Notes under the pieces: generated by a model
The model's database searches: none
The model's input: the letters and a program-made list of their open reading frames with translations, nothing else
What the model was told of the DNA's origin: nothing
Assembly: GCF_943193045.1 (NCBI RefSeq)
Contig: NZ_CALPCN010000007.1
Location: 97,189-161,188, forward strand
Length of the DNA: 64,000 nt
Reading direction: 5' to 3'
DNA from: Pumilibacter muris
Lineage (GTDB): Bacteria; Bacillota; Clostridia; Christensenellales; Pumilibacteraceae
In this document: one piece after another, positions 9,301 through 18,814 of the stretch
Layout: each line of letters starts with the position of its first letter
How positions within the stretch are numbered: the first letter of the stretch is position 1
Program-made: the position numbers and the translations under genes

Positions 9301-10620
9301 GGCAGAATACTTTTCACCAAAAACATGAAAGCGAACTACACTGTTATAGCGCCGCAAATATCCCCTATTCATTTGCGCATTCTCGAACATGCGCTTCACA
9401 AATTCGGCTATAATATAAAGGTTCTTCCCGAGAGCGCAACGGCAGTGGAAACCGGCTTAAAGTATGTGAACAACGACGCTTGCTACCCCACTATTTTAAC
9501 TGTGGGACAGGTTGTTGACGCGTTGCAAAGCGGGCAATACGATTTGAATAAAACCGCCGTAATGCTCACTCAGACGGGCGGCGGTTGCAGGGCTACAAAT
9601 TACATAGCTCTGCTTAGAAAGGCGCTCAAACAGGCTAATATGGCGCAGGTGCCCGTAGTTTCGCTTAACTTCGCGGGGCTTGAAAAAAATCCCGGATTTA
9701 AAATTACCATACCGCTAATGCTTAACATGGTTTATTCTATTTTATACGGCGACCTGTTTATGCGGTGCCTTTACCGCGTGCGCCCGTATGAAAAAGAAGC
9801 GGGCGCGGCTAATGCCGTATATGAAAAATGGAACGCTATTGTCAGCGAACAGATGGAAAAAGGCGACACAAAACCTTTTGCGAAAAACGTTGCGCAAATC
9901 GTTAAAGACTTTAACGATATTCCCACTCTCGACATTAAAAAGCCGCGCGTGGGCGTTGTGGGCGAAATTCTTGTTAAATTCCACCCCGCCGCAAACAACC
10001 GACTTGTGGAGCTTATAGAACGCGAGGGCGGCGAAGCCGTTGTGCCCGACCTTCTCGACTTTTTTATGTATTCGTTCTACGACGACACGGTTCGCTACGA
10101 ATTGCTTGACGGTTCACGAGGGCAAAAACGAAAATCCGACTTTTATATATGGTTTATAGAACGATTGAAACGCCCCATGTTAAAAGCGCTCGAAGGCACG
10201 AAATTCGGCGCACCCACTCACATTCGTGAAATGGCAAAACTTGCGAGCAACGTTGTGTCTATCGGCAATATCGCGGGCGAGGGTTGGTTCCTAACCGCCG
10301 AAATGCTCGAACTAATCGAGCACGGAGCAAGCAATATAGTTTGCGTGCAACCGTTCGCGTGCCTGCCCAATCACGTCACGGGCAAAGGCGTAATGAAAGC
10401 GCTCAAAGCCTACAACCCGAGCGCCAACATTGTGGCGGTAGACTACGACCCGGGAGCAAGCGAAGTAAACCAAGTGAACCGCATAAAGCTTATGATGAGC
10501 GTGGCGTTCTCTAATTTGAGAGGCGAGAAAAAAGAACTTCCGCCAAAACTCGACGAACAAGACTCCTCATGTTGCTATTCTTGCCGAGAAGCGGCGGCAA
10601 CAAAAGAACAAAACGATTAA
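6328..10620 (+). CDS. Acyl-CoA dehydratase activase, double ASKHA protein
   Basis: This protein of about 1430 residues belongs to the 2-hydroxyacyl-CoA dehydratase activator-related family. Two BadF/BadG/HgdC-type ATPase domains lie at about residues 5-265 and 310-565. Each starts with a G-x-D-x-G-S-T-T-x-K phosphate loop. Each keeps the two cysteines that hold the [4Fe-4S] cluster between subunits in HgdC (Cys122/Cys161 and Cys438/Cys477). A C-x-x-C-x-x-x-C segment follows near residue 600. The rest is a DUF2229/HgdB-like region, ending in a cysteine-rich tail. HgdC-type activators use ATP to push an electron into a radical dehydratase. This long form usually stands alone and its partner is not known; none is adjacent here. 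I place the start at 6328, which has an ACGAGG site; an upstream in-frame ATG lies inside the promoter. Confidence 0.9.
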   Translation: MANYRLGLDVGSTTIKTAVLDESGKLVHSSYDRHYSDIKATLATVLRGVLEKYDDFTVMVTGSGGISVSEWLGIPFIQEVIAGVEAIKTLIPETDVAIELGGEDAKITYLTGGVEQRMNGTCAGGTGAFIDQMASLLNTDAAGLNELAKSHTILYPIASRCGVFAKSDIQPLINDGAKKPDIAASIFQSVVNQTISGLSCGKPIRGNVAFLGGPLHFLTELGARFVDTLKPAKAIFPENSQVFNAIGAAISGNKTFKAAELLKKLDALGSIDSHEVERLPALFSSAEELEEFRTRHAKTKIPFADIKTHKGPAYLGIDAGSTTTKAALINNDGALLYSWYGSNSGDPLKCIVGVLKEIYSLLPDGAFIGRSTITGYGEGMLKSALHIDAGEIETMAHQTASNAILPGVEFILDIGGQDMKCLRIKNGVINDILLNEACSSGCGSFIETFAHALGLSAEEFAQKGLESTSPVDLGSRCTVFMNSRVKQAQKEGATVSDISAGLAYSVVKNALFKVIKLRDSSQMGQKVIVQGGTFLNESVLRAFELVSGREVVRPDKAGLMGAYGGAILSRNNYAGGESTLLKADELDGFSVSKTNKRCGKCGNNCLLTVSKFNDGREYITGNRCEKGAGETQKKQDLPPNLFATKYKRLFSYYKPLDEQDAPRGKIGIPRVLNLYENYPFWFTFFTKLGYRVELSPRSTRAIYDLGIDTMPSESVCYPAKLVHGHITALVKKGVKLIFYPCLPYEMEEDKNADNHYNCPVVGTYPEVIRNNMTEVFGSDVKFMAPFLSINSPERLVKRMREEFPDIPLKELKAAAKAAYAESEKFKAEIRKEGEETVAYLNRTGKHGIVLAGRPYHLDPEINHGIPEMLNAYGFAVLTEDSICHLKRVQRPLRVVDQWTYHSRLYSAAEYVRTSDCLDLVQLNSFGCGLDAVTTDQVQELLDAAGKIYTVLKIDEVNNLGAARIRVRSLMAVLDERKKRNIHAPLSVNAPDGRILFTKNMKANYTVIAPQISPIHLRILEHALHKFGYNIKVLPESATAVETGLKYVNNDACYPTILTVGQVVDALQSGQYDLNKTAVMLTQTGGGCRATNYIALLRKALKQANMAQVPVVSLNFAGLEKNPGFKITIPLMLNMVYSILYGDLFMRCLYRVRPYEKEAGAANAVYEKWNAIVSEQMEKGDTKPFAKNVAQIVKDFNDIPTLDIKKPRVGVVGEILVKFHPAANNRLVELIEREGGEAVVPDLLDFFMYSFYDDTVRYELLDGSRGQKRKSDFYIWFIERLKRPMLKALEGTKFGAPTHIREMAKLASNVVSIGNIAGEGWFLTAEMLELIEHGASNIVCVQPFACLPNHVTGKGVMKALKAYNPSANIVAVDYDPGASEVNQVNRIKLMMSVAFSNLRGEKKELPPKLDEQDSSCCYSCREAAATKEQND

Positions 10621-10630
10621 AAAACGCAAA

Positions 10631-10665
10631 AAAAGATTCGGACAAAATTCCGAATCTTTTTATTT
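10631..10665. terminator. Bidirectional terminator between convergent genes
   Basis: A 10-bp stem (AAGATTCGGA and complement) has a 5-base loop, with T5 on the plus side and A7 on the other. It serves the activase gene and the convergent lipoprotein gene ending at 10691. Confidence 0.85.
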
Positions 10666-10690
10666 ATATTTACTTAATTTGTTAGGTTTT

Positions 10691-12724
10691 TCAGCCCTGA
10701 GGCGGCTCGTATAAAATCGCGCTTTTAAGAGAATCGTTACTTGTGCCCACTTGCACTCTCGCCCATAATTCTTCGGTGCCGATATAATGAACTTTTTCGA
10801 GAGCGTTACAGTTATTAAAAGCTTCGCTCTCTATTTCTATGCAAGTGGTGGGCAATGTAAATTCCGCAAGCGACGAACATCCGTAGAAAGCCGCGCCTCC
10901 GATATTCTCAATCTCGCCGAGTTCGAGAGTTTTAAGCGACGAGCAATTCATGAACGCTCTGTAACCTATTTTTCTCACTCCTACTTCGAACGTAACTTTT
11001 TCAAGCTCGGCGCAATTTTCGAAAACGCTACTTCCCATATATCGAACTTTGCCCGGCAGGGTAACTTCCTCGATTGAACTTCCGTTAAAAAGTTCTTCCG
11101 CCAAACCTACCGTATCGGCGCGGAACGAAACCGTCTTGCCATTAAAATTCCTTTCTTTCGAAACCGCGCACTTCCCCAAATATATTATGCCGTTTTCCGC
11201 TTCGCCGATTTCGCCGCAACCGAAGAACGCGCTCCTATTCACTTTCAAAAGAGACGAAGCGTCGTCGATATTCGAAAGTTTTTCGCACAAATAAAACGCA
11301 CTGTGCTCAACCGTCTCAACGTTTTGGAAGCCCGATACAGAAGCAAGGTTTTTGCACCAAGCGAAAGCATAATAGCCTATTTCGGTAACTTCGCCGCTCA
11401 AATTTACTTTCGTAAGTTTGTTATATTTTTCAAACGCGTATTGTTTTATCTTACTTAAGCCGTTAGGCACGGTAATTTCGGTTACAAGTTTTCCGTCTAT
11501 ATAAAGCTCGTTGTCTTCGTCAAGCGGATTTGCGTTCAAACCGAAATTTATATCAAGCCAATCCCCGATTGTTCCCGTATAGTTGATTTTAGGCACGGTG
11601 TAAGAAACGAACTTGTTCACCGTTTTAAGATTTTTACCGAACGTCAAGCTTTTTATACCGTCCACGCCCACAAATTGATAACTTATTTTGGTAGTCGAAT
11701 CGGGCACGACTATATCGCCGCTAACTTCCTTACCGCCAACAAAAAGCGTATGCGTGCCATACGGCGTTTGATTACCGAACTTAACGCCGCACCATTGCTC
11801 CATCGTTCCTTCGAAAATAAAGTCGCCGCGCCCGCCCACGCTCTCGAAAGCATAGTCTCCTATTTCGGTAATCGACGACGGCAAAACGACAGCCGTTATT
11901 CTATTTAAGCCTATATTATCAGTCGATTCTTTGAACGCCGAATACGCAATTCTTTCAACGGGCAATCCTTCGTGTTCGGCGGGTATTCTCAATGTGTCGG
12001 TATTGCATTCGCCGTCCATTCCCGTAACTACATAAGCCGTTTTTTGAGCGTTAAGCTCGTATTTCAAATTTGGCGTAACTCCCGCCGTTGTTCCGCCGCA
12101 AACCGAGCAAGAACCGTCTTTCCCGAGAGTGTCATGCAAGCCCAAGTCTACATAAAGATAATCGCGGACGCACGTTGCGTAGCGACGATGCGCAACGCCG
12201 TTATGGCTGAATTCTTCGGAATAGGGATGATTTTCGGTAGCGGGTATTGTAAAGTTCTCTTCGCTCGACGGCATTTTCGCATCCGCGTCGGCAAACGTTT
12301 CATAACAGTAAGTGCAAACATAATACTCTGTGTGACCCGGAAAATCGCAAGTAGCCTCTTCGGCGCTCATTTTTTCAAGCGGGAAAGTATGTTTCAAAAA
12401 TTTCGCGTATAACGTCACGTCCTTAGTCGGCGTATAACTTTGGGTATATTTTGTTCCCGAAAAATCCGAAGATTCATACCACCCGTCGAAAGTAACATCT
12501 TCGCCGTCGCGCAAAAATTCGGGAAGATTTATGGGGTCTCCTTTGTAGCACTCTTGCGGTTCGAAATTTTCGTCGCAGTTAGTTACAAACGTTACCGTGC
12601 AAAAACGCTCGTCTACAGGCTCACGGTCATTATTGTTGGAATTGCCTCCGCCTCCGAAAAGGTCGCACGCAGTGAGCGACAAAGCGCAAACGAGCGCGGC
12701 AATAACGGCAAAAAATTTTTTCAT
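10691..12724 (-). CDS. BspA-like leucine-rich repeat lipoprotein
   Basis: This 677-residue protein has a lipoprotein signal peptide (Cys20 after L-T-A). At about residues 40-110 it carries an InlB B-repeat/Listeria-Bacteroides repeat module, recognisable by the F-D-G-W-Y and T-L-Y-A-K-F ending. From about residue 250 to the end it has BspA-type leucine-rich repeats (LRR_5) of the form I-x-x-x-A-F-x-x-C-x-x-L-x-x-V-x-L-P. Family members bind host proteins, other bacteria or polysaccharide. It is anchored through the N-terminal lipid. The gene has its own promoter with a G8 tract in the spacer and a long inverted repeat over the -10 box, which suggests variable expression. Confidence 0.93.
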   Translation of the reverse strand: MKKFFAVIAALVCALSLTACDLFGGGGNSNNNDREPVDERFCTVTFVTNCDENFEPQECYKGDPINLPEFLRDGEDVTFDGWYESSDFSGTKYTQSYTPTKDVTLYAKFLKHTFPLEKMSAEEATCDFPGHTEYYVCTYCYETFADADAKMPSSEENFTIPATENHPYSEEFSHNGVAHRRYATCVRDYLYVDLGLHDTLGKDGSCSVCGGTTAGVTPNLKYELNAQKTAYVVTGMDGECNTDTLRIPAEHEGLPVERIAYSAFKESTDNIGLNRITAVVLPSSITEIGDYAFESVGGRGDFIFEGTMEQWCGVKFGNQTPYGTHTLFVGGKEVSGDIVVPDSTTKISYQFVGVDGIKSLTFGKNLKTVNKFVSYTVPKINYTGTIGDWLDINFGLNANPLDEDNELYIDGKLVTEITVPNGLSKIKQYAFEKYNKLTKVNLSGEVTEIGYYAFAWCKNLASVSGFQNVETVEHSAFYLCEKLSNIDDASSLLKVNRSAFFGCGEIGEAENGIIYLGKCAVSKERNFNGKTVSFRADTVGLAEELFNGSSIEEVTLPGKVRYMGSSVFENCAELEKVTFEVGVRKIGYRAFMNCSSLKTLELGEIENIGGAAFYGCSSLAEFTLPTTCIEIESEAFNNCNALEKVHYIGTEELWARVQVGTSNDSLKSAILYEPPQG

Positions 12725-12742
12725 AATTTTTTTTGTACTCCC

Positions 12743-12799
12743 GTATGTATGATATTATTTAATTTAGCTAAATAATATCATACATACCCCCCCCGTCAA
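12743..12799 (-). promoter_or_regulatory. Promoter with poly-G spacer and 19-bp inverted repeat
   Basis: Reading on the minus strand, TTGACG (12799-12794) is followed by a spacer that starts with the rest of a G8 run (12794-12787), then TATTAT (12777-12772), 16 bp away. A perfect inverted repeat has 19-bp arms (12743-12761 and 12769-12787) with a 7-base centre. It covers the -10 box and the start of the transcript, so it could be an operator or a 5' hairpin. Changing the G-run length would change the promoter spacing. Confidence 0.65.
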
Positions 12800-12842
12800 G
12801 CGTTTGCGCCGCCCGATTTTCATTTTTTTTATTTTTCGTCTT

Positions 12843-13532
12843 TTAGCTCTTTTTTTCGGAAAGTTCTTCGGCGGAAGCTTTTTCGCGTTTGCTTATTCTC
12901 AGCCAATTAACAAATCCTATAGCGCTTATTACCGTAACTATGCTCTGAAGCCCCGCAACGGCAAGCCCTTCGCCGCTTTTAATAAATTGCACCGTCCAAA
13001 GCGCCACATATAAAAGAGCGGAAAAAAGATTGAACAACCAAAACTCTCTGTAATTTTTAAGCATTAAAAACGCGGTTATAACGCTTATCGCAAGCGTTGC
13101 CGCATCCAAAACGGGCTGAGCGCCTCCCGTAGCTTTCAACACAAAATACAGCGCCGTTATTGCCACGCCTATTGCGGCTACGCAAACAAACCATTGCCAA
13201 AGCGAAAGCGCTCCCACTTTTGTGTTTTGCGGTTTGTTTGCGGTAACAAATCGATAAATACCTATCGGCGCAAGCAAAGCCGCATGATAAACTGCGCTCG
13301 CATAAAGTCCCGCGTAAAAACTCGCGGCGCCGTGCGCTAAGCCGAAAACGGCGCACAATAAAAACGCGAACCGTTTGCCGTCCGACATAAGCAACAAGTA
13401 CGTTACTGCAACTACCGAAGTGGCTATAAAGTACCATTTGTCGCCACCCGAAACGCCCAACACAGCCACCGCTACGGGCAAAAGTAAATACAGCGCGATT
13501 TTTAAAATGCGCTTTATCTTCAATTTTTCCAT
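12843..13532 (-). CDS. pnuC: PnuC-like nicotinamide riboside transporter
   Basis: This 229-residue membrane protein has about seven hydrophobic segments. It carries the PnuC signature area near residues 160-180 (N-Y-R-E-F-W followed by a hydrophobic helix and W), and a last helix ending near an N-W-x-R-x-S. PnuC proteins let nicotinamide riboside enter by facilitated diffusion for NAD synthesis. It is the last gene of the carbohydrate operon, 18 bases after the esterase-like gene. The fit to PnuC is good but this subgroup is divergent, so another small vitamin-like substrate is possible. Confidence 0.75.
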   Translation of the reverse strand: MEKLKIKRILKIALYLLLPVAVAVLGVSGGDKWYFIATSVVAVTYLLLMSDGKRFAFLLCAVFGLAHGAASFYAGLYASAVYHAALLAPIGIYRFVTANKPQNTKVGALSLWQWFVCVAAIGVAITALYFVLKATGGAQPVLDAATLAISVITAFLMLKNYREFWLFNLFSALLYVALWTVQFIKSGEGLAVAGLQSIVTVISAIGFVNWLRISKREKASAEELSEKKS

Positions 13533-13550
13533 AATTAAATATGCCCTAAA

Positions 13551-14321
13551 CTATAAACCTTGCACAGTTTCATCGTCGGCAACGTTTTTCTCGCCGCAAG
13601 CGAAACGGGCAAGAGCGCTCCCCGCAACCGAACCGAGCAATTCCATTCCGTCGTTGTTATAGTGTCCCGCCGCATACGGGTTCAAATACCTTTCGTCTCG
13701 GCTGAGCTTGCCCGCCAAACGTGTAAGCATAACAAAATCGTCGTCGAACGCCGAAACGTCTTCCTGCGCCGCCATAATCGCGCGGTCGCAATAATCGTCA
13801 GAAGAAAAAAAGCCGACGCGTATTATTCCGAAACCGTCTATTTTCAAATCGCTTTTCAGAGCGTTTTTATACTTTGTAATAGCGTCCGCATAGGCTTTGC
13901 GCGACGTGCCCGCAAGAGCGTCAGACTCGCCCTGTAACCAAACATAATATACTTTGCCAACCTCGTCGTGTCTGCGAACCCAATCAATAGCGGCTTTCGC
14001 TTTTTTAAGCGCGAAAGCGTATCTTTTGCCGCTCGGTGCCCAATCGGAAAGCGTCGTTGCGCCCTTAGCCGCATGCACAGCCAAAGTTTTAACGCCCAAA
14101 ACTTTTGTATATGCGCGGCAAAACGCAGGAACAAGCGAACCGTTCATTTCATGAGCGCCAAGCAACAAATCGCCGAAGTCTTCGCCCACAGGGTGAGCAA
14201 GAGGAACAATAGAATCGGTTTTATACTTATATTCAAAAGCCGACCGAACAAAACCGTAATTCGGGCATGACTCCGTTTGCCCCTGCATATTGCTTTGTCC
14301 GCCGAAAATCAAAATATCCAT
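13551..14321 (-). CDS. SGNH/sialate O-acetylesterase-like protein
   Basis: This 256-residue protein has the G-G-Q-S-N-M-x-G nucleophile block at residues 7-14, with the serine as the expected nucleophile. It also has an internal W-L-Q-G-E-S-D block near residue 130 that matches the SASA/DUF303 domain. Members remove O-acetyl groups from sialic acid or other acetylated sugars (carbohydrate esterase 6-like). There is no signal peptide, so it should act in the cytoplasm on imported sugars. Its start overlaps the stop of the AraC gene by one base (TAATG), so the two are translationally coupled. Confidence 0.85.
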   Translation of the reverse strand: MDILIFGGQSNMQGQTESCPNYGFVRSAFEYKYKTDSIVPLAHPVGEDFGDLLLGAHEMNGSLVPAFCRAYTKVLGVKTLAVHAAKGATTLSDWAPSGKRYAFALKKAKAAIDWVRRHDEVGKVYYVWLQGESDALAGTSRKAYADAITKYKNALKSDLKIDGFGIIRVGFFSSDDYCDRAIMAAQEDVSAFDDDFVMLTRLAGKLSRDERYLNPYAAGHYNNDGMELLGSVAGSALARFACGEKNVADDETVQGL

Positions 14322-15202
14322 TATGTTTTCTTACCCTCTCCCGAGTTATCCGAGCTTCGTCTGCCGAAGTTATCGGGGCTTACTCCCGTTTCTTTTTTGA
14401 ACACAACCGAAAAATAGTTGCAATCCGAAAACCCAACCATTTTCGCTATATCTTTCACAAAATACTTTTTGCATAAAAGCAACCGCTTGGCTTCTATCAT
14501 GCGTATTCCTTTGAGCGCTTCCATAACCGTCTTTTGCGTCACGCTTTTATATACCGCGCTCAAATAGTTCGGGTGCCGCCCCAAATGAGCCGCAACCGCT
14601 TGCATATCAAGCTCGGGGTCGGAATAATTCGCATATAAAAAATCGTTTATTTTATCGGCGTAATAACGGTTTCCGAGCAATTCGTCGGGCGCCGTAACCG
14701 AATCGTAAGAAAGCGACAAAAGCAACCTGATTATGCTTTGCGCGCACCTCAAATTGGAATATTCTTTATAAACGTGCTTGCTTTCGGCAATAATCTGCCT
14801 GCCGAGTTTGTCGGCTTCCTCGTTTACTTTGCCGAACATAGGCACGAACAAATTTTCGATTTCAACCAAAACGGTGTTGTCGGGTTTGTCGAAAACGATT
14901 TCGCTTTCTTCGCAAATCCGCGTGTCGCATTCCAAAAAGAACGCAATACTGCTGTGCGTGCAATCGCCGCGCACCTCCATGCCGTACAGAACTCCCGCAG
15001 GCGCAAAAAAGAACTCGCCGTCGCGCACAATTCTGTCGGTTCCGAACTGCTTCATTTTTACGCGCACTTCGCCTTTTTCCACAAAGGTAAGCTCGTAATA
15101 CTCGGTTTTTCGCGTTTGCGAATTGCCGCGTATTGTGCAACGGTGCGCAAAGCAAATGCGCGGAAGAGAGGTGAATTTTAAATTAACGTATTCCATGCTC
15201 AC
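14321..15202 (-). CDS. AraC-family regulator of the sugar operon
   Basis: This 293-residue regulator has an N-terminal cupin-type ligand domain (about residues 15-150) and a C-terminal double helix-turn-helix (about 185-285). The C-terminal part has the H-P-x-Y-L-S-x-x-Y-K and G-F-S-D-C-N-Y-F-S-x-x-F-K-K patterns and a closing S-P-D-x-F-x-R. The gene lies inside the carbohydrate operon: its ATG overlaps the glycosidase stop by 4 bases, and its stop overlaps the esterase start. It is the best candidate to control the operon promoter at 26157-26185, probably in response to an oligosaccharide. That target is inferred. Confidence 0.92.
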   Translation of the reverse strand: MSMEYVNLKFTSLPRICFAHRCTIRGNSQTRKTEYYELTFVEKGEVRVKMKQFGTDRIVRDGEFFFAPAGVLYGMEVRGDCTHSSIAFFLECDTRICEESEIVFDKPDNTVLVEIENLFVPMFGKVNEEADKLGRQIIAESKHVYKEYSNLRCAQSIIRLLLSLSYDSVTAPDELLGNRYYADKINDFLYANYSDPELDMQAVAAHLGRHPNYLSAVYKSVTQKTVMEALKGIRMIEAKRLLLCKKYFVKDIAKMVGFSDCNYFSVVFKKETGVSPDNFGRRSSDNSGEGKKT

Positions 15203-17694
15203 TCCGTAAACACGAATAAATTTTTACCCTTGCGCAAATCGATTCTCCTCGATTTTCCGAAACATTTAACATACGCGGCGGGGCAATCGAACTCGCTTTC
15301 CACCGTTATTTCAGCATGCGAACCGTAACGCGCGAGCAAAGAAAATCTTCCGAAAGAGCACGCCGCGTTGTGCCACTCTATGCGCTTCCCCGCCTTTTGC
15401 CAAGAATCGGGCACTCCGTGCAAAAGAAACAGCTCGCCGTCTTTGTCGTAAAAAAGCATAGAGAGGGTGCGCATTAAAAAGCAAGCCTGTTCCGACGTTT
15501 TGTGCGGAGTCGCCAAAAAATAGTGCTCCCAAAACGAATATGTTTCTCGGTCGGCAAGAGTTGCGAAAGCCGTGTAGTATTCGCGCAAAAACGCGTTCGT
15601 TTCGCCGCGCCACAAATTCAAAAAAGGAATAGGGCTGTAATACGGCTGACTGTATCCCGTGTTTTCGTCTAAAAACATATCGGCAATATAGTTGATTATA
15701 ACACGACTTTGCTCCGCTTCGCAATCAAAAACGCCCATATACGGCAAATAAGCTACGGATAAAAGCGAATCTTTTACAATATGCGAAGCGTGGGTGACAC
15801 AAATTTCGCCGTTTAAATGCAGCGCCGACGCTCCGCGCCCTTCCGCCCACGACGGAACTGCGGGAACCCATTCGCCGTTTTTAAGCGGCGCGAGAGGCGC
15901 GCGAGTGCATGACTCTTTAAACGCCGCGAGCACCGACGCTTTCAATTCGTTCGCAAGAGCTTCCGCCTCGCAAGCATAGTCGTCGGACAGCGCGCGCAAC
16001 ATTTCCGCCGCGCCCATAAGTCCCGCATACGCCAACGCGTTCAGCATGTAAGAGCGGAACGGGTCGGCGGGGTCCGCCACCTGCCCGTCGAGCATTCCCT
16101 TTCCTCCGCCGCGCTCGTCGGAATTTCTTTCCCGCCATCTTTTTATGTATTCCACAGATTTTATTATGCCGTCGCGGCAAGAAGCAAGCCAAGCGGTGTC
16201 TCTCGTACATTCGTAGTGCTTTGCCGCAGTGTAAAGAACCGCGCCGTTTTCAAGCATGTAGCCCGTCATGTTCTGCATAAATCCGTCGGGGTGTTGCTTT
16301 GCGAAAAAGAAATTCATACTTTTGCGCGCAGTTTCGAAATCGCCTACTGCGGTTAAAAAACGTATTACGTTAGAACTTTCCCATCCTATCGCGCTATACA
16401 CTCCCACGCAAGGCGAAAACACGTTCGAGCCGCGCTCTCCGTAACAACTTTCGAGCAAATGAAAGTAGCCCGTTTTTAAAGCCTCGTCTATGCACTTTTC
16501 GGGCAAATGCCATTTTTCGAGCGAACCGAGCCGAAAACGCCAATATTTTTCGGCGGCTTCGAGCCGCTCCGAAAAACGGGAAGTCGAAAATTCTTTCGCA
16601 CGCTCTACCGACACAGGCGAATGAAATAACACAAGCTCCGTTTCGGTGCGCTCGCCCGGCGCGAGCATTATGGAAAATTCTTGCGCCGCCGACGGCTCGC
16701 CGTCGGTTGACGCAAGCATATAAACGTTATTTCGGTAGTAACCCGTTCCGTTCTCGATTTTAACCGGCAACTTGTTGCTTTCAGACATAACGGGAGTGTT
16801 CACGTCCGGCAATCGGAAATACGCGTACCTACCTGTGCTCGCGGTATTAACCGCACTAATCTTCGCCCTTAAAACTGTGGGAACAATTCTTTTTTCGGCT
16901 TTCTCCCGCTCGGCGTCTTGTTCCTCCGTTATCGCGTGCGCCGCAGAATGGTAGTCCGCCACCAAATACGGAGTTCCCTTATCTTCGGCAATGTCTTTTT
17001 CCACACTGTCGCAAAAAAAACAACCCTCGTAGCGAACTCCGTTTTCAGTGAACGACGCCTGCAACGCGGGCAAAAAGCCTTTGCGGTTGCGCCTACGCAA
17101 GCGGTGTCTAAACCCCATGCCGCGCCCCAAAAGATAGCGGTAAGTAATGCGCGGAGCATCGCTGTCGAAATCTATTCTGTCCCAATTCAATCGGGGAACA
17201 ATCCAGTCGTAAAGCTCGAAATGCTGTTTTTCCTCTATCGGCTCTCCGCGAAAACCAACGTTCCAAATGCAAAGGTTTCCCGGCACCGCCAAAAATGTGT
17301 TGCACGGTCTGGCGGGCAATTTTTTTGCGGCGGCAAGCGTTTGTTGCGGTTCTCGCTCGAAACGCTCTCTGTCGGTTAAAAGCCCGAGCGACTTTATATG
17401 TTCGGCAATTTCGCCATAGTCTCGCCCGTCGCTCGGCTCTGTTACGACAACGCCGAAATACGGCGCGTAAATAGGATACTCGGCTCTTACGTCGGCAGGC
17501 TTAAACGAAAAACCGCTGTCGCCGTAACGCAAAGTAAGCACGCAGTCGCAACTGCCGCGAAAGCTGCGGCAACAAACTTTTGCAACGTAACCGCCGCCCG
17601 TTTTTTCGAATTTTAAAAGTTCACCGTTAGTTATTTCGGGCTTGGCGTCGGCGCCGTCGCACAGAATTTTTATATCGAATACAGTATCGCTCAT
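15199..17694 (-). CDS. Six-hairpin (alpha/alpha)6-barrel glycoside hydrolase-like protein
   Basis: This 831-residue protein has no signal peptide. An N-terminal beta-rich region (about 1-380) precedes an (alpha/alpha)6 toroid (about 390-750). The toroid shows the W-E-S-S-N-V-I segment, a D-G-x-x-x-x-M-T-G-Y segment, and aromatic and acidic residues typical of six-hairpin glycosidases. A short beta-sandwich closes the protein. I cannot assign the exact GH family: GH78- or GH63-type rhamnosidases and glucosidases have this layout. Acting in the cytosol, it would cut oligosaccharides imported by the adjacent ABC system. It lies 31 bases downstream of the TIM-barrel gene and overlaps the AraC gene by 4 bases. 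Confidence 0.75.
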   Translation of the reverse strand: MSDTVFDIKILCDGADAKPEITNGELLKFEKTGGGYVAKVCCRSFRGSCDCVLTLRYGDSGFSFKPADVRAEYPIYAPYFGVVVTEPSDGRDYGEIAEHIKSLGLLTDRERFEREPQQTLAAAKKLPARPCNTFLAVPGNLCIWNVGFRGEPIEEKQHFELYDWIVPRLNWDRIDFDSDAPRITYRYLLGRGMGFRHRLRRRNRKGFLPALQASFTENGVRYEGCFFCDSVEKDIAEDKGTPYLVADYHSAAHAITEEQDAEREKAEKRIVPTVLRAKISAVNTASTGRYAYFRLPDVNTPVMSESNKLPVKIENGTGYYRNNVYMLASTDGEPSAAQEFSIMLAPGERTETELVLFHSPVSVERAKEFSTSRFSERLEAAEKYWRFRLGSLEKWHLPEKCIDEALKTGYFHLLESCYGERGSNVFSPCVGVYSAIGWESSNVIRFLTAVGDFETARKSMNFFFAKQHPDGFMQNMTGYMLENGAVLYTAAKHYECTRDTAWLASCRDGIIKSVEYIKRWRERNSDERGGGKGMLDGQVADPADPFRSYMLNALAYAGLMGAAEMLRALSDDYACEAEALANELKASVLAAFKESCTRAPLAPLKNGEWVPAVPSWAEGRGASALHLNGEICVTHASHIVKDSLLSVAYLPYMGVFDCEAEQSRVIINYIADMFLDENTGYSQPYYSPIPFLNLWRGETNAFLREYYTAFATLADRETYSFWEHYFLATPHKTSEQACFLMRTLSMLFYDKDGELFLLHGVPDSWQKAGKRIEWHNAACSFGRFSLLARYGSHAEITVESEFDCPAAYVKCFGKSRRIDLRKGKNLFVFTE

Positions 17695-17725
17695 ATTATA
17701 AAAAGCCTTTGCCGCAACGGGCTCG

Positions 17726-18814
17726 TTATAGCTCTATTAAAGTTCCGTCGCTCGCTTTAAGTTCGAATTCCCTCGTCTTTCCTTTATGAGTCAGGCGCGC
17801 CGTAACGCTATCGGAAAACGAAAGATTCACCACATACGCATATTTGCGAGTTCCGCAAGAAAACACGCCGACAACGAAATTGCCGCCCTCTAACGTGAAA
17901 TCGGGTTTAACGGTTGAACGGTTAATATATTTGTCGCCGAAAAAAGCCACTCCTTTGTGCGTAAGTTTAAGCAGCGTTTTCCCCACCGCTTCCACTTGTT
18001 TGTTTATGCTTTGCGCGTAGCCGTAAAGCTCGGTTATTTTCTTTTCTTTGTCTACAAGCGCGTAGCCGAATCCGTCCTCGTGCACAACCTGACGGTAAGT
18101 GAAATAAAGCAAGCCTTTCGCGCCGTAAGCAATGTTCGTGTGAGCTTGAAAACGCAGTTCGTTTTCTGTGGGAATAGGATTTTTGCAAAAAGACGAGCTT
18201 TGCAAAAACGACCAAAAATCCAAACCGTGCTTATCGCAACACGTGCGAATCGCCGCCAAATTATCGAAATACTCGTCGGCGTGGAAACCGTCGTAATAAA
18301 ACGGATAATGGTCGAACGACAACATTTTCGGCTCGCAATGCTCCACGAAATAATCGAGATATTCGGCGTATGTAAGCCCGTCGCGCTGACTTGCGCAGTC
18401 GGAATAGTTGGGGTGCAAATTCACATAGCCGAAACAATCGGGACGGTTTTTTTGCACTTGGCGGTTAATAAGCCCGCAAACGTCCATCATTGTGGGCGAC
18501 GGTTCGTCCCAAACGAAAACGCCGAGAACGGCGGAACTGTCGGCATATTCGCCAACATATTCGTCTATTTTGGATATATTCGAAACGTTGGCGTAAGTAA
18601 CGCGTTCGTCGCTTACAAGCGCGCGCAAACCCGCTTTTTCAATAAGTTCGAGCTCCTCTTTTTCGCAAGAAAGAGTCGGCACAAAATTTATTCCGCATTC
18701 GCGTATGCGTTTAAGCGTTTGAGCGTTCAGTTCGTCTTTATAATAAGGCACCCACGCGCCTATCGGGTATGCGCCCAACTTTTTGTCGATAATGTTTTGA
18801 AATTCTCCGTTCAT
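17726..18814 (-). CDS. Cytosolic TIM-barrel glycosidase-like protein
   Basis: This 362-residue protein has no signal peptide and reads as a (beta/alpha)8 barrel (about 1-285) plus a small C-terminal beta domain. It keeps a W-D-E-P block near residue 102, a nucleophile-region F-D-H-Y-P near 168, an F-L-Q segment, and an R-F-Q-A-H-x-x-I-A-Y-G-A-K-G helix. The same order appears in the lipoprotein gene at 24681, so the two are paralogues: one outside and one inside the cell. The glutamate of D-E-P is a plausible acid/base catalyst. The arrangement resembles clan GH-A enzymes, but I cannot name the family. Its ATG overlaps the permease stop by 4 bases. Confidence 0.7.
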   Translation of the reverse strand: MNGEFQNIIDKKLGAYPIGAWVPYYKDELNAQTLKRIRECGINFVPTLSCEKEELELIEKAGLRALVSDERVTYANVSNISKIDEYVGEYADSSAVLGVFVWDEPSPTMMDVCGLINRQVQKNRPDCFGYVNLHPNYSDCASQRDGLTYAEYLDYFVEHCEPKMLSFDHYPFYYDGFHADEYFDNLAAIRTCCDKHGLDFWSFLQSSSFCKNPIPTENELRFQAHTNIAYGAKGLLYFTYRQVVHEDGFGYALVDKEKKITELYGYAQSINKQVEAVGKTLLKLTHKGVAFFGDKYINRSTVKPDFTLEGGNFVVGVFSCGTRKYAYVVNLSFSDSVTARLTHKGKTREFELKASDGTLIEL

